This document shows, one piece after another, positions 42,778 to 53,580 of a stretch of 64,000 nt of DNA. Numbering within the stretch: the first letter of the stretch is position 1; each line of letters opens with the position of its first letter. The translations under genes and the position numbers were made by a program. The stretch is from Kosakonia arachidis (GTDB lineage Bacteria > Pseudomonadota > Gammaproteobacteria > Enterobacterales > Enterobacteriaceae), in NCBI RefSeq assembly GCF_900116535.1, contig NZ_FPAU01000008.1, positions 84,108-148,107 on the forward strand, read 5' to 3'. The notes beneath the pieces were generated by a model. That model was not told where the DNA came from and did no database searches. It worked only from the letters and a program-made list of their open reading frames with translations.

Positions 42778-43974
42778 TTATCCCTCCAATACCGGTTTTT
42801 GTTTTAATCGCCAGGCTAACAGAAAGGCGATAGCCACCAGCCCTGCCGCCGCCAGATAAATCGACGGTACGCCCGCCCATGCGATCAGCACCCCTGCCAG
42901 CGGGCCGGTAATACCCAGCGATAAATCCATAAACACCGTATAGGTCGCCAGCGCGGAACCCTGGTTATTCTGCGGTACCGCTTTTACAGCTACGACGCCC
43001 AATGCCGGGAACACCAGCGCGAAACCGGCTCCGGCAAGAAACACACCGAGTTTTGCCATCCACGGATCTACCGCCAGTCCTACCAGTACCAGGCCGAGCG
43101 TTTCGACCACAAAACAGATCATCGATACATTCAGGCCGCCAAAACGACTGACGCTGTTCGGGAACAGCAAACGTGCGCCAACAAACGCGCAGCTAAACAG
43201 CGTCAGGGCAAATGCCGCGCCGTCCCAGCCTTTGGCCGCGTAATAGAGCGTGATGAAGGTCGCTATCACGCCAAACCCCGCCGACCCCAGCGCCAGTGCC
43301 ATGCCGTACGGCCAAACGCGCCCCAGCACAGCGCGAAACGGCAGCGGTTTACCTTTGCTGCCCTTCACTCTCGCCCGGGGTAATGCCAGCACAATCGCCA
43401 GCAACGCAATGCCCATAATGGTTAACGACAGACCTTGTAACTCGCCGTAACGGTAACAGAGTACGCCGAGCGGCGCCCCCAATGCCATTGCGCCGTAGGT
43501 GGCGATTCCATTCCACGAGATCACGCGACCAATATGAATGGAACCGACAACGCCCACGCCCCACAGCGTCGCACCGGTTCCGGCAAAGCTCTGCCCGATA
43601 CCCAAAATCACACGCCCAAGGCACAACAACAGCAGGCTTAATATGCCAGGGCTGCCGCCCATTGCCGCCAGCAAATAACTGAGACCGCTAAGAAAGGCAC
43701 CACACAGACCAAAGATAACGACCTTCTTCGGCCCCAATAAATCGGCATAGCGCCCGGCATGCGGTCTGCTGAGCAGCGTGGCGAAATATTGCAAGCTGAT
43801 CACTAACCCGGCCCAGAAAGCGCTATAACCCATCACATCATGGACATAGCCAGGCAGCACCGCCAGCGGCAGTCCAATGGTGAGATAACTAGCAAAGTTA
43901 AAAATAACGACGGACAAAATCCGCAGATTGAGGCGCAATCCGCTAAGCGCCGGTTCGGCGGCATTTTCAGGCAT
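42778..43974 (-). CDS. yhhS: MFS transporter YhhS
   Basis: Major facilitator superfamily protein of 398 residues with 12 hydrophobic segments. The conserved loop between segments 2 and 3 is RPHAGRYADLLGPKK. The substrate is not established; family annotations mention arabinose-like or drug efflux. It is divergent from yhhT. Confidence 0.93.
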   Translation of the reverse strand: MPENAAEPALSGLRLNLRILSVVIFNFASYLTIGLPLAVLPGYVHDVMGYSAFWAGLVISLQYFATLLSRPHAGRYADLLGPKKVVIFGLCGAFLSGLSYLLAAMGGSPGILSLLLLCLGRVILGIGQSFAGTGATLWGVGVVGSIHIGRVISWNGIATYGAMALGAPLGVLCYRYGELQGLSLTIMGIALLAIVLALPRARVKGSKGKPLPFRAVLGRVWPYGMALALGSAGFGVIATFITLYYAAKGWDGAAFALTLFSCAFVGARLLFPNSVSRFGGLNVSMICFVVETLGLVLVGLAVDPWMAKLGVFLAGAGFALVFPALGVVAVKAVPQNNQGSALATYTVFMDLSLGITGPLAGVLIAWAGVPSIYLAAAGLVAIAFLLAWRLKQKPVLEG

Positions 43975-44120
43975 GAAGTTTGACCCAGAAATTCACAACA
44001 GTGTTTCACTATTATCACGTCAGGGCGGAGAAATCAGCACCCACTTTAAGAATATCTCTGTCGGGCGAAGACGTTACGGGACACTACACTTAACAGGCGT
44101 GATAACAAAAGGAATGCCGC

Positions 44121-45170
44121 ATGACACAACCTCAACCGGACCAGGCAGGTCTTCATATTCTCTTAAAACTGGCAGCGCTGGTGGTGATCCTCGCCGGGAT
44201 CCACGCCGCTGCCGACATTATTGTGCAATTGCTGCTGGCGCTCTTTTTCGCCATCATCCTTAACCCTCTGGTGAGCTGGTTTATTCGCCGCGGCCTGAAA
44301 CGACCGGTCGCCATTGCGATTGTGGTGCTGATGATGCTGATTTTCCTCAGCGCTCTGTTCGCGGTACTTGCCGCATCAGTGAATGACTTTATGACCCTGC
44401 TGCCGAAATACAATCGCGAATTCACGCGCAAATTTCTCCAGTTACAGGATGCCATCCCGTTCATCCAACTGCATATGTCACCAGAGCGCATACTGCAACG
44501 CATGGATTCCGATCGGGTAATGACTTTCGCAACATCCATGGCATCCCAGCTATCGAATGCGATGGTCAGCATTGTGCTGCTAGTGATGACCGTGGTGTTT
44601 ATGCTGTTTGAAGTACGTCACGTTCCCTACAAAATGCGTTTTGCCCTTACTAATCCGCAGGTACATATTGCCGGGCTGCACCGCGCGTTAAAAGGCATCT
44701 CTCACTATCTGGCGCTGAAAACGCTGCTCAGCGTATGGACCGGCCTTATCGTCTGGCTGGGGCTGGTGTTGCTGGGTATTCAGTTCGCGTTAATGTGGGG
44801 TGTGCTGGCTTTTCTGCTCAACTATGTACCCAATATCGGCTCGGTGCTCTCCGCGATCCCACCGATGATTCAGGCATTACTGTTCAATGGCGCTTACGAA
44901 TGCTTGCTAGCTGGCGGGCTGTTCCTGGTAGTGCATATGGTGATTGGCAACATTCTTGAACCACGCATGATGGGCCACCGTCTCGGGATGTCCACGCTGG
45001 TAGTATTCCTGTCATTGTTGATTTGGGGATGGCTGCTCGGTCCGATCGGTATGCTCTTGTCAGTACCGCTGACCAGTGTCTGTAAGATCTGGATGGAAAC
45101 CACCGCCGGTGGCAGCAAGCTGGCGATTTTGCTGGGGCCAGGCAGACCGAAAAGCCGCCTGCCTGGATAA
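44121..45170 (+). CDS. yhhT: AI-2E-family transporter YhhT
   Basis: A 349-residue membrane protein of the PerM/TqsA (UPF0118) family, with about seven to eight membrane segments. The family C-terminal signature NYVPNIGSVLSAIPP and WLLGPIGMLLSVPLT are present. Export of small signals or sodium-coupled efflux is proposed for relatives; no substrate is known here. Its end is 3 bases from the convergent arnF stop, where K-12 continues with acpT. Confidence 0.92.
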   Translation: MTQPQPDQAGLHILLKLAALVVILAGIHAAADIIVQLLLALFFAIILNPLVSWFIRRGLKRPVAIAIVVLMMLIFLSALFAVLAASVNDFMTLLPKYNREFTRKFLQLQDAIPFIQLHMSPERILQRMDSDRVMTFATSMASQLSNAMVSIVLLVMTVVFMLFEVRHVPYKMRFALTNPQVHIAGLHRALKGISHYLALKTLLSVWTGLIVWLGLVLLGIQFALMWGVLAFLLNYVPNIGSVLSAIPPMIQALLFNGAYECLLAGGLFLVVHMVIGNILEPRMMGHRLGMSTLVVFLSLLIWGWLLGPIGMLLSVPLTSVCKIWMETTAGGSKLAILLGPGRPKSRLPG

Positions 45171-45173
45171 ACG

Positions 45174-45560
45174 TTATTTTACTGACCGTCCAGGCAGAAA
45201 AATAACCAGTACACCGGTGACAATCAGCAGCACGCCAAGCCCGCCGCGCAAAGAGAAGGGTTCATGCCAGCCGGGCAACCAGATGGCAGCAGCCCACACC
45301 AGAATGTAACTCACGCTGAGCAGGGCATAAGCTTTGCTCAACGGCAAACGGTGCAGTGCAAAATACCAGCATCCCATCGACGCCAGGTAGCCGAACAGCC
45401 CGGCAATCAGCGCCAGCGTTCCTTTCTGCGGCTGTAGCAGTACCGACACAAACTCCCATGAGAGGCTCACCGGCGGCAGTGAAATCATCGCGTAACGCAG
45501 CAACAACTGCGCGATGCTGACCAGCAGTACGCTCGCAAGCGCCCATACCATGCCCCTCAT
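45174..45560 (-). CDS. arnF: Undecaprenyl-phosphate-Ara4N flippase subunit ArnF
   Basis: Small EamA-type membrane protein of 128 residues with four membrane segments. With ArnE it flips undecaprenyl-phosphate-4-amino-4-deoxy-L-arabinose to the periplasmic face. It is the last gene of arnBCADTEF and overlaps arnE by 4 bases. Confidence 0.94.
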   Translation of the reverse strand: MRGMVWALASVLLVSIAQLLLRYAMISLPPVSLSWEFVSVLLQPQKGTLALIAGLFGYLASMGCWYFALHRLPLSKAYALLSVSYILVWAAAIWLPGWHEPFSLRGGLGVLLIVTGVLVIFLPGRSVK

Positions 45561-45895
45561 CGCGTGCTCCCCAGCAGAACAATACCGGCAATGATCAGCG
45601 CAACACCCACCGCATGATGCACGGTAACCCGCTCATGCCAGATAAACCGCGCGGCCAGCGTAACCCAGACAAAATTGAGGCTTAGCATCGGATACGCCAC
45701 GCCGACCGGAATACGCTGGAGTACCAGCAGCCACAGCGCCATACCTGCACCGAGCGATACCAGTGCCAGCCCCAGCCACAAACCGAGATGGATGCCACGA
45801 TGTCCCGGCGGCGCGGGCCGTGTCGCCTGTTTCTGACACAGTTGCCCTACGCAACTCAACAGGCTGGCAACGAGGAGCCAGAGCCAACTGGTCAT
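45557..45895 (-). CDS. arnE: Undecaprenyl-phosphate-Ara4N flippase subunit ArnE
   Basis: A 112-residue SMR-like membrane protein with four segments, partner of ArnF. Features include [13 protein letters not shown] and [16 protein letters not shown]. It overlaps both arnT and arnF by 4 bases. Confidence 0.95.
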   Translation of the reverse strand: MTSWLWLLVASLLSCVGQLCQKQATRPAPPGHRGIHLGLWLGLALVSLGAGMALWLLVLQRIPVGVAYPMLSLNFVWVTLAARFIWHERVTVHHAVGVALIIAGIVLLGSTR

Positions 45896-47550
45896 TGTGG
45901 ATAGTACTGAATGAAGACCATACGCCCCTGCACGTAGACGTTATCAGGTTTCGGGATCGGCAAACGGGTAAAATCATCCGGTTTAGACTGGTGTAATATC
46001 AGCGATATCACCCCTTGCTGACGATGTTGTGCCAGCCAGTCGGTAAAACCATCCTCACTGACAAAGCGATCCTGCCCGTCAGGATACGCCATCCCATAAG
46101 TAAGCTCACCCTTAGTACCAAAGAGAATAATATCTTCGCGCTTCAACTCCCACGCCAGACCGGCTGCGACCCCGACGTTATCGGCCAGCACATAGCGACT
46201 GGGGGTAAGCGATTCGTTAACGAAGTTAATTAAGAATTGCGGTTGTTTAGAATCCATCACTTTGTCCGGGATAACAATGCCTACCAGCAGTGCAATCCCC
46301 AGCGGACATAGCGCGGCGTAAGACCATCGCTCGTGACTGGCGCGCAACGTAAACAGCCCAACCAGCGACCAGCAGAAAAAGGCAAATGCTGCCAGCGCCG
46401 CTTTATACACTTCGATCGGCGTCCATACCGGATGCTTCAAAAAGCCCAACGGCGACACCACCAGCGCGGCAACCGTGGCGATCAAACCAAAAGCAATGTT
46501 GATCCAGGCATTAATGCGCAGCGCCCGGCCATGCTCGTTGGCCACCGTCACCGCATAGCGCGCCATCAGGATAGCCAGAGGTCCGAAACACGGCAGAATA
46601 TAAGTCGGCAATTTTCCCTTCGCGATGCTGAAGAAAATCAGCGGCATCACCACCCAACCCAACAGATAGAAGGCTTCGCTCAGCCCCTCTTTACGCGCCA
46701 GCCAGCCCGTTTTCAGCGCGCCAGGCAACAGCGCAAGCCATGGTAGCGAACCGGCAATCAGGAACGGAATGTAATACCAGAACGGCGCTTTGTGCTGAGC
46801 GTCCTGTTGGGCAAAACGCTGAATATGCTCCACCCAGAAAAAGTAGCGCCAGAAATCTGGCTCGCGGGCGGCAATCGTCAGCCCCCAGGGCAACACAGTC
46901 ACAACGCAGCAGATCACTGCCAGCCAGCCCCAGAGCAGCACCTCTTTCCAGCGTTTCTGCACAATCACCCACGGCAGCACACCAATCACCGGCACCGCCA
47001 GTGCCAGGAACCCTTTGGTCATTACCCCCATTCCGCAGGCAATGCCCAGCAGCACATAGCCGCCAAACTTACCGCGCAGCGTGGTGGCTTTCGAGGCGAG
47101 CCAGAAGCTGAACATCGCCAGCGTCATCCACAGTGTGATCATCGGGTCGAGTACAGCATACGTGCCGATACCGTAAACCAAAAATGCCGTCAGGAATATC
47201 ACACCGGAGAGTACTGCAATCCGTTTGTCGCGCCACATATTCCACGCTAGCCCACCGACCAGCAGTGCCGACAGCGCAATCGAAAAGATGGAGCCAGAAC
47301 GAACCGCGAAGTTATTGTGACCAAACAGCCACTGACCAATATTGTTGATCCAGTAGCCAGCAATAGGTTTTTCGAAATAGCGCAGGCCGAGGAAATGTGG
47401 CACCACCCAGTCGCCGCTGCGCAGCATCTCCCGGCTGATTTCCGCATAGCGGGTTTCATCAGGTTGCCAGAGCAAGCGATATTCAACAGGAACGAGATAG
47501 TAGAGGGCAAATAGCGCGAACAGCGCCAGTGTAAAATAGCGGGATTTCAT
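45892..47550 (-). CDS. arnT: Undecaprenyl-phosphate-Ara4N:lipid A transferase ArnT
   Basis: Inner membrane glycosyltransferase (GT83) that adds Ara4N to lipid A phosphates in the periplasm, giving resistance to polymyxin and cationic peptides. It has 552 residues with about 12-13 membrane segments at the N-terminal side. [18 protein letters not shown] is the catalytic first loop of the family and [11 protein letters not shown] is conserved. The start at 47550 (MKSRYFT) overlaps arnD by 4 bases. The longer frame to 47577 lies inside arnD. Confidence 0.97.
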   Translation of the reverse strand: MKSRYFTLALFALFALYYLVPVEYRLLWQPDETRYAEISREMLRSGDWVVPHFLGLRYFEKPIAGYWINNIGQWLFGHNNFAVRSGSIFSIALSALLVGGLAWNMWRDKRIAVLSGVIFLTAFLVYGIGTYAVLDPMITLWMTLAMFSFWLASKATTLRGKFGGYVLLGIACGMGVMTKGFLALAVPVIGVLPWVIVQKRWKEVLLWGWLAVICCVVTVLPWGLTIAAREPDFWRYFFWVEHIQRFAQQDAQHKAPFWYYIPFLIAGSLPWLALLPGALKTGWLARKEGLSEAFYLLGWVVMPLIFFSIAKGKLPTYILPCFGPLAILMARYAVTVANEHGRALRINAWINIAFGLIATVAALVVSPLGFLKHPVWTPIEVYKAALAAFAFFCWSLVGLFTLRASHERWSYAALCPLGIALLVGIVIPDKVMDSKQPQFLINFVNESLTPSRYVLADNVGVAAGLAWELKREDIILFGTKGELTYGMAYPDGQDRFVSEDGFTDWLAQHRQQGVISLILHQSKPDDFTRLPIPKPDNVYVQGRMVFIQYYPQ

Positions 47551-48449
47551 GACCCTGAACTCAACAGTTGTTGGCAACCCAGCCAGCCTTCCCGGCCGAC
47601 CACTTCTCCGCGCACGACTTTGCCCACTGGCAACGTGGCAACATCATCCGGCAATAGCTGGCTCAACGGGCAAAAGACGATTTGCTCGCGGGCCGCCATT
47701 GTCAGTAATTCATCAAATCCATCCGCACCGATGATCCCTTCGACTTCAGCATGAATGGTATAAACCGGCGTACCGTTATCACGATGGATACAGTCGAGAA
47801 GATAGCGATTATATTCTGTGGCGCTCACCGTGGTACCGACCACTTCATCCCAGGTCGGCAACGTCACCGGGATCTGCGGAACAGCACAGGTGTTATCGGT
47901 CAGTTGCGGGCGAAACGGCTGAGTACCTCGACAATCGCTGTTATAACGGAAGTTGAATGCAGCCTTCGCTTTCACCACCCGCTGATCGGCGCGCCAGCCC
48001 GCGACGGCTGAACAGGTCACCGAACGACCGACAATCACTTCCAGTGCCAGCAGGCCCCGTTCAATCTCCGCCTCTAAACGCTTTTGATCCCATACACCGC
48101 TCCAGCGCTGCCAGCCGTGGTGATCCCAGGCGTGCAGTCCGACTTCGTGGCCCTGCGCGGTCTGACGAATAATCTCCGCATTCCCTTCACCGATTAACCG
48201 CCCCGGCCAGGCCGTTCCGGCCAGCAGAATATCCCAACCGTAGAGCGATGCCGCGCGCGAGCGCAGCATCTTCCACAGAAACTTCGGCTTAAGCAGGCGC
48301 CAGATATGGCGCCCCATGTTGTCCGGCCCGACGCTAAAGAAAAAGCTCGCCTGAGTATGGTGCTTTTTTAACAGCTCCAGCAGGCGCGGTACGCCATCAC
48401 GTGTGCCGCGAAAGGTATCGACATCAATGCGTAAGCCGACATATTTCAT
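47547..48449 (-). CDS. arnD: 4-deoxy-4-formamido-L-arabinose-phosphoundecaprenol deformylase ArnD
   Basis: Removes the formyl group from undecaprenyl-phosphate-Ara4FN on the inner leaflet. It is a 300-residue polysaccharide deacetylase-like protein. The metal site motif is [14 protein letters not shown] at the N-terminus, with [14 protein letters not shown] later. It begins 2 bases after arnA. Confidence 0.96.
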   Translation of the reverse strand: MKYVGLRIDVDTFRGTRDGVPRLLELLKKHHTQASFFFSVGPDNMGRHIWRLLKPKFLWKMLRSRAASLYGWDILLAGTAWPGRLIGEGNAEIIRQTAQGHEVGLHAWDHHGWQRWSGVWDQKRLEAEIERGLLALEVIVGRSVTCSAVAGWRADQRVVKAKAAFNFRYNSDCRGTQPFRPQLTDNTCAVPQIPVTLPTWDEVVGTTVSATEYNRYLLDCIHRDNGTPVYTIHAEVEGIIGADGFDELLTMAAREQIVFCPLSQLLPDDVATLPVGKVVRGEVVGREGWLGCQQLLSSGS

Positions 48450-48451
48450 GC

Positions 48452-50431
48452 TTATTTCTCGTCCGTCAGTTCGACAGTGCGCAGGAAGAAATCCAGCGTC
48501 TCGTCAATGGTCTGACGCATATCGATGGTCGGTTCCCAGTGCAGGCAGCGTTTAGCGTTACGGATGCTCGGTTTGCGGTGCTCTACATCCTGGTAGCCTT
48601 TGCCGTAATAGCTGCTGCTTTCCACTTCGCGGAAACCGGCGAATGGCGGGAAACGATCGCGCAGCGGGTGTTTCTCAAAGCTCGCCAGCAGCATTTCGGC
48701 CAGCTCTTTGATGCTCGCTTCGTTGTCCGGGTTACCGATGTTGATGATCTCGCCGTCGCAGCGCCCATCTTTATTTTCGATTATGCGGAACAGCGCTTCG
48801 ATACCGTCGCTGATATCGGTGAAGCAGCGTTTTTGTTTACCGCCTTCGATCAGCTTGATCGGCGAACCTTCCACCAGATTGAGGATCAACTGGGTGATGG
48901 CGCGGGAACTACCGATGCGCGCAGCATTCAGGTTATCCAGGCGCGGCCCCATCCAGTTAAACGGACGGAACAGGGTGAATTTCAGACCATGCTTGTCGCC
49001 GTATGCCCAGATTACGCGGTCGAGCAGTTGCTTCGATACCGAGTAAATCCAGCGCTGTTTATTGATCGGACCGACCACCAGGTTTGAATTGTCTTCGTCG
49101 AAATTCTTGTCGGTACACATGCCGTAGACTTCGGATGTCGACGGGAAAATGATGCGTTTATTGTATTTCACGCAGTCACGGATGATTTTCAGGTTCTCTT
49201 CGAAATCCAGCTCGAACACGCGCAGCGGGTTACGGGTATATTCGATCGGCGTAGCGATCGCCACCAGCGGCAGCACCACGTCGCATTTTTTGATGTGATA
49301 CTCGATCCACTCGGAGTGAATGCTGATATCGCCTTCGACGAAGTGGAAGCGCGGGTTGCCGAGGAAACGGCTGATCGCATCAGATCCGATATCCAGGCCG
49401 TAGATTTCGTAATTGTCGTCACGCAGCAGACGCTCGGTCAGATGGTTACCGATAAAGCCGTTCACGCCAAGGATCAGCACGCGAGTACGGCGTTTTACCG
49501 CCACCACCGGTTTGCTGGTCAACAATGCGCCAGCGACCAGCCCCAGAGACTGCGCCAGTTGCGCGCCCTGCATATAAACGCTGTTGTCGGCCTGGCCGGT
49601 CAAAATCTCCAGCGCGCCTTCACCACAGGCAACAATCAGCGGCGCAACAGACAGCACGGTGCCCGCGCGAGCCGGGCTGAGATCGGTACGTACACGGGCT
49701 TTCCAGACGATAAATTTATGAGTACCGGCAAAGCTGTAGGCACCCGGCCACGGATCGGAAACAGCACGCACCAGATTTTGCAGGGTCTGCGCCGGTTTTT
49801 CCCAGTCAAGGCGGCCATCTTGCGGCGTGCGGCGACCAAAATAGCTGGCTTTGCTCTCGTCCTGCGCGGTTTCGCTGAAGCTCTGCGCTTTAATGTCTGG
49901 CAGCACACTGCTCAGCATCGCTTTTGCCGCCTCGGAGAGCTTACGGTGCAATGAGAGGGCTTCATCATTTTCTGCAATCGCCACACGCTGCTGCGCGATA
50001 ATTGCGCCCGCATCGGCACGAGCGACCATACGATGCAGGGTGACGCCAGTTTCCGTTTCACCATTCACCAGCACCCAGTTCAGCGGTGCACGGCCACGAT
50101 AAGCTGGCAGCAGCGAACCATGCAGGTTGAACGCGCCAAGACGCGCGGTGTTGAGGATGTCGTCGCACAGCAGGTCGCGGTAGTAGAACGAGAAGATGAC
50201 ATCCGCATTGAGGTCGCGAATACGGTCAACCCACAGCGGGTGGTTAACATCATCTGGTGCATAAACCGGAATGCCACGTTCAGCGGCAATGCGCGCCACG
50301 GAGCCAAAAAAGTGGTTTTCGTTCGCGTTGTCAGGGTGAGTAAAAATCGCCGCAATCTCAAATCCGGCATCCAGTAACGCCTGTGTACCAACACATCCCA
50401 TATCGTGGTAAGCAAAAACTACGGCTTTCAT
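48452..50431 (-). CDS. arnA: Bifunctional UDP-Ara4N formyltransferase / UDP-glucuronate decarboxylase ArnA
   Basis: Two-domain enzyme of 659 residues. The N-terminal formyltransferase (1 to about 304) has Asn102, His104 and Asp140 of the active site ([16 protein letters not shown]). The C-terminal decarboxylase has the NAD motif [10 protein letters not shown], the Ser-Glu pair in [10 protein letters not shown], and the Tyr-Lys pair in YSVSKQLLD. Together they make UDP-Ara4O and later formylate UDP-Ara4N. It overlaps arnC by 4 bases. Confidence 0.98.
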   Translation of the reverse strand: MKAVVFAYHDMGCVGTQALLDAGFEIAAIFTHPDNANENHFFGSVARIAAERGIPVYAPDDVNHPLWVDRIRDLNADVIFSFYYRDLLCDDILNTARLGAFNLHGSLLPAYRGRAPLNWVLVNGETETGVTLHRMVARADAGAIIAQQRVAIAENDEALSLHRKLSEAAKAMLSSVLPDIKAQSFSETAQDESKASYFGRRTPQDGRLDWEKPAQTLQNLVRAVSDPWPGAYSFAGTHKFIVWKARVRTDLSPARAGTVLSVAPLIVACGEGALEILTGQADNSVYMQGAQLAQSLGLVAGALLTSKPVVAVKRRTRVLILGVNGFIGNHLTERLLRDDNYEIYGLDIGSDAISRFLGNPRFHFVEGDISIHSEWIEYHIKKCDVVLPLVAIATPIEYTRNPLRVFELDFEENLKIIRDCVKYNKRIIFPSTSEVYGMCTDKNFDEDNSNLVVGPINKQRWIYSVSKQLLDRVIWAYGDKHGLKFTLFRPFNWMGPRLDNLNAARIGSSRAITQLILNLVEGSPIKLIEGGKQKRCFTDISDGIEALFRIIENKDGRCDGEIINIGNPDNEASIKELAEMLLASFEKHPLRDRFPPFAGFREVESSSYYGKGYQDVEHRKPSIRNAKRCLHWEPTIDMRQTIDETLDFFLRTVELTDEK

Positions 50432-51411
50432 TGATTTTTTTCCTCTTGCGAATCATCAGATTCTTGACGGACAACACGTTGAATAAAGTAGCGGGGACGG
50501 GCGCGCACATCGTTGTAGATACGGCCGATATACTCCCCAAGCAGCCCCATGCCGATAAACTGTGCGCCGATAAAGGTGAACAGGATGGCGAAGAGCATAA
50601 ACACCCCTTCCCCGGCCCACTGCGGGCCAAACGCCAGACGCAGCACCACCAGCAGTACAGCCAGCGAGAAGCCCGCCAGCGCAATAACGCTGCCGAAGAC
50701 GCTCAGCAAACGCAGCGGCGTAGTAGTCAGGCAGGTCACCAGGTCGTACATCAGATTGATCAGCCGCATAAAGCTGTATTTCGAATCACCAAATTCACGT
50801 TCGGCGTGCTGCACCGGGATCTCAACCGCCCGGCGCGCAAAGGTGTTGGCAAGGATCGGGATAAAGGTGCTGCGCTCGTGGCAGTGCAGCATGGCATCGA
50901 CAATATGGCGACGGTACGCGCGCAGCATGCAACCATAGTCGCCCATCGCTTTACCGGTGGTACGTTGAATCAGGCGGTTAATGGTTCGTGACGCCATTTT
51001 GCGAAACAGGCTGTCCTGGCGGTTCTGGCGCACGGTACCAACCACGTCATAACCTTCATTGGCCTTCGCCACCAGACGCGGAATCTCTTCCGGCGGGTTT
51101 TGCAGATCGGCATCCAGCGTAATGATCAGATCGCCGGTAACATGGTTGAAACCGGCCATGATTGCCGAGTGCTGGCCGTAGTTGCGGTTCAGCAACACGG
51201 CAACCACATGGCTGCCAGGCTCTTCAGCCGCGGCGGTTAACATCTGCGCGGAGTTGTCGCTACTGCCGTCATCGACCAGCAGAATTTCGTAATCAATGCC
51301 CAGCAGATTGCAGCTCGCCGTGGTGCGGCGAATCAGTTCCGGCAGGCTCTCTTGCTCGTTGTAAACCGGGATAACCACGGAAACTTTTTCGACAAGCGGT
51401 AAGGTAAACAT
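50428..51411 (-). CDS. arnC: Undecaprenyl-phosphate Ara4FN transferase ArnC
   Basis: GT2 glycosyltransferase that attaches Ara4FN to undecaprenyl phosphate on the cytoplasmic face. It has 327 residues with [27 protein letters not shown] and [15 protein letters not shown] motifs and two membrane segments near 235-300. The start at 51411 ([10 protein letters not shown]) begins 1 base after arnB. The open frame to 51465 lies inside arnB. Confidence 0.97.
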   Translation of the reverse strand: MFTLPLVEKVSVVIPVYNEQESLPELIRRTTASCNLLGIDYEILLVDDGSSDNSAQMLTAAAEEPGSHVVAVLLNRNYGQHSAIMAGFNHVTGDLIITLDADLQNPPEEIPRLVAKANEGYDVVGTVRQNRQDSLFRKMASRTINRLIQRTTGKAMGDYGCMLRAYRRHIVDAMLHCHERSTFIPILANTFARRAVEIPVQHAEREFGDSKYSFMRLINLMYDLVTCLTTTPLRLLSVFGSVIALAGFSLAVLLVVLRLAFGPQWAGEGVFMLFAILFTFIGAQFIGMGLLGEYIGRIYNDVRARPRYFIQRVVRQESDDSQEEKNQ

Positions 51412-51412
51412 A

Positions 51413-52549
51413 TCAGCGCCCTGCAATGTTTCTGAGCGCATCAATGACGCGGGTTGAGTCGTCATGGGTCATATCCGGGAAAAGCGGCAGGGAACAGATA
51501 CGTGCGCTATTCCACTCCGTATTGGGTAAAACAATCGGGAAGCGTTCGCGATAGTACTTCTGCGTATGTGCCGCGCGAAAATGCAGGCCAGTACCAATGC
51601 CCTGCGCTTTCAGGGTTTCCATCAATGCGTCGCGGGAGATACCGCAACGTTGTTCGTCAACGCGAATAATAAACAGATGCCAGGCGTGCTGATGCGGCCA
51701 TGACGGCAGCGCCAACGGCTGGAACGGGGTATCAGCCAGTTCGTGCAAATAGCGTTGAGCAATCTCCTGGCGACGAGCATTAGCCGCCGGCAACTTGCCA
51801 AGCTGCACCAGTGCAATGGCGGCGTTGATATCAGCCAGGTTGTATTTAAAACCAGGGGAGATCACTTCCGCCTGCGGCGCGCGTCCGTGGGTCTGCCGAT
51901 CGTAGGCATCCACGCCAAGCCCGTGGAATTTCAGGCTGCGAATCCGATTGGCCAGTTGTTCGTCATCCGTCACCACTAACCCGCCTTCAGCGCAGGTCAT
52001 GTTTTTAATGGCGTGGAAAGAAAAAATCGCCGTACCGCGCGCACCCACATGCTGACCTTTGTAGTAGGTTCCAGCCGCGTGCGCCGCATCTTCAATCACC
52101 GGAATACCGTGCTTCTCGCCAATGGCACGAATGGCATCAATATCGGCAGGTGCGCCCGCATAATGGACAGGAATAATGGCTTTGGTTCGTGGCGTAATCG
52201 CCGCTTCAACGGCTTCAGGCGTGACCATCAGCGTATCGCGATCGACATCAATCATCACCGGCGTTGCGCCTAGCAGGACGATCATGTTGAGAGTGGAAAC
52301 CCAGGTCATTGATGGGGTGATTACTTCATCGCCCGCACCAATCCCCAGCGCCATCAGCGTGACATGCATTCCGCCTGTCGCCGAACTCACCGCAATCGCA
52401 TGGCGGTTACCGGTCAGCGTGCAAAAAGCTTCTTCCAGCGCCTGATTTTTCGGGCCTGTCGTGATCCAGCCGGAAGAGAGCACTTGCTGAATGGCTGCGA
52501 ACTCTTCATCCCCCATCGACGGGCGCGAGAACGGTAAAAAATCACTCAT
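51413..52549 (-). CDS. arnB: UDP-4-amino-4-deoxy-L-arabinose aminotransferase ArnB
   Basis: PLP enzyme that converts UDP-Ara4O to UDP-Ara4N using glutamate. It has 378 residues and belongs to the DegT/DnrJ/EryC1 family. The PLP lysine is Lys182 in [15 protein letters not shown], with [10 protein letters not shown] for the cofactor. Two adjacent ATG codons are possible. The second (52549) is better spaced from AAGGA. It is the first gene of arnBCADTEF. Confidence 0.96.
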   Translation of the reverse strand: MSDFLPFSRPSMGDEEFAAIQQVLSSGWITTGPKNQALEEAFCTLTGNRHAIAVSSATGGMHVTLMALGIGAGDEVITPSMTWVSTLNMIVLLGATPVMIDVDRDTLMVTPEAVEAAITPRTKAIIPVHYAGAPADIDAIRAIGEKHGIPVIEDAAHAAGTYYKGQHVGARGTAIFSFHAIKNMTCAEGGLVVTDDEQLANRIRSLKFHGLGVDAYDRQTHGRAPQAEVISPGFKYNLADINAAIALVQLGKLPAANARRQEIAQRYLHELADTPFQPLALPSWPHQHAWHLFIIRVDEQRCGISRDALMETLKAQGIGTGLHFRAAHTQKYYRERFPIVLPNTEWNSARICSLPLFPDMTHDDSTRVIDALRNIAGR

Positions 52550-52692
52550 CATTTTTCCTTGGCGTCAAAGACGCATAAACAGACAGCCACAAAGGCACTT
52601 TGCGACTAGTGAGTAAAATGGCGGATGAATGTTAAACCACAATATAATGACTGCACATTTTTTTATGCATTAACCATCATTCACATTGATCT

Positions 52693-52729
52693 GGGTATGT
52701 TACCCAAGGAATATTAGGACAAGATTAAG
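52693..52729 (-). promoter_or_regulatory. PmrA-box-like promoter of the arn operon
   Basis: On the minus strand CTTAAT (52724-52729), five bases, then CCTAAT (52713-52718) matches the PmrA/BasR pattern CTTAAk-N5-CTTAAk in 11 of 12 places. A candidate -10, TAACAT, follows inside the palindrome GGGTA-TGT-TACCC (52693-52705). The site is about 165 bases before arnB. Confidence 0.65.
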
Positions 52730-52975
52730 AAATCTGAGAAGTGACAACTTTAACAATTATAAAAAAAATTATTTTACAATAAGTTAAAGTGATAGAGGCG
52801 AAATTCAGTCTGTGATTACTGTCAAAAAAACGAAACAATTAACGCCTCTGGACTGTGTACAAAGGCGTTTTCTATGTATTTAAACAGTACATCAACAAAA
52901 TAGAAATAATTAATACTATTACGCAAATAATTATTTCTATCGTTACTGTTTAAATATATTTATCTGAACAAGAAA
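52730..52975. other. AT-rich gene-free region with two nested hairpins
   Basis: No coding gene is supported between the PmrA box and the padC stop. AACGCCT (52841-52847) pairs with AGGCGTT (52863-52869), followed by TTTTCT on the plus strand, a terminator shape with no upstream plus-strand gene. From 52877 to 52956 a long two-part inverted repeat follows (listed separately). Confidence 0.6.
52877..52956. repeat. Two-part 13 + 13 bp inverted repeat downstream of padC
   Basis: The outer arms TATTTAAACAGTA (52877-52889) and TACTGTTTAAATA (52944-52956) are perfect complements. The inner arms ATAGAAATAATTA (52900-52912) and TAATTATTTCTAT (52928-52940) are also perfect. The loop is 15 bases. It ends 20 bases beyond the padC stop. 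It may be a weak terminator for padC or the remains of a small mobile element. No target-site duplication was established. Confidence 0.75.
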
Positions 52976-53482
52976 TCAGGCCAAATTCTGCGGAAAATTA
53001 GCCGGTAATTCGCTGGCGGCACAGTCTATCACACTATCGTTATTCGCGCCGCAATCGCGCACAAACGTAATGGTGGCGAATTCATCGATGACTTCGGTCG
53101 GATAAGCCGGGCCAGCCGCGCGGTAAGATTCCATCAGCGGAATGTGATCGTTCTGGAAGCAAACGGTTTTTTCCGGGTTGTTGATCACCCAGCGAGGGAA
53201 GAAGATGGTGCCGTGGAACAGGCGATCACCGAGGTTCACAATCAGGCTAACATCTGTGCCGGTCGGTTCAGTCCAGGAAATTTTATAAATACTTTCCCCC
53301 ACACGAACGATATATACATACTGGTTTTTCACCCAACGGTTCGCCACGATACCGCTATGAATACGGTAATCGATAGTTTCGCCATTTTTCACGTAGATCT
53401 CGTAATTCCAGCCATTATCGTAGGTATAAACCAAATGTTTACCGATAAAACCGCTCAAATCATGTTTATCAAAAATGCTCAT
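52976..53482 (-). CDS. padC: Phenolic acid decarboxylase
   Basis: Cofactor-free lipocalin-like enzyme that decarboxylates ferulic, p-coumaric and caffeic acids to 4-vinyl phenols, detoxifying plant phenolics. It has 168 residues. Residues corresponding to the catalytic Tyr, Tyr, Arg and Glu of the Bacillus enzyme are Tyr19, Tyr21, Arg49 and Glu72 (LVYTYDNGWNYEIY, NRWV, WTEPTGTD). It is divergent from a LysR regulator. The pair is not found at this place in E. coli K-12. Confidence 0.95.
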   Translation of the reverse strand: MSIFDKHDLSGFIGKHLVYTYDNGWNYEIYVKNGETIDYRIHSGIVANRWVKNQYVYIVRVGESIYKISWTEPTGTDVSLIVNLGDRLFHGTIFFPRWVINNPEKTVCFQNDHIPLMESYRAAGPAYPTEVIDEFATITFVRDCGANNDSVIDCAASELPANFPQNLA

Positions 53483-53530
53483 TTTTAATCTCCTCTGTTT
53501 GATAAAGTGATCCTACGCTCGTAAAAATCA

Positions 53531-53563
53531 AATGAATAACGCTATATTTGCATCATATTCATT
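53531..53563. promoter_or_regulatory. Candidate LysR operator between padC and its regulator
   Basis: AATGAAT (53531-53537) and ATTCATT (53557-53563) form an inverted repeat with a 19-base spacer, within the 98-base divergent promoter region. Position suits a LysR-type regulator responding to a phenolic acid. The role is inferred from position only. Confidence 0.5.
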
Positions 53564-53580
53564 CAATTTTTAGATGAGTT

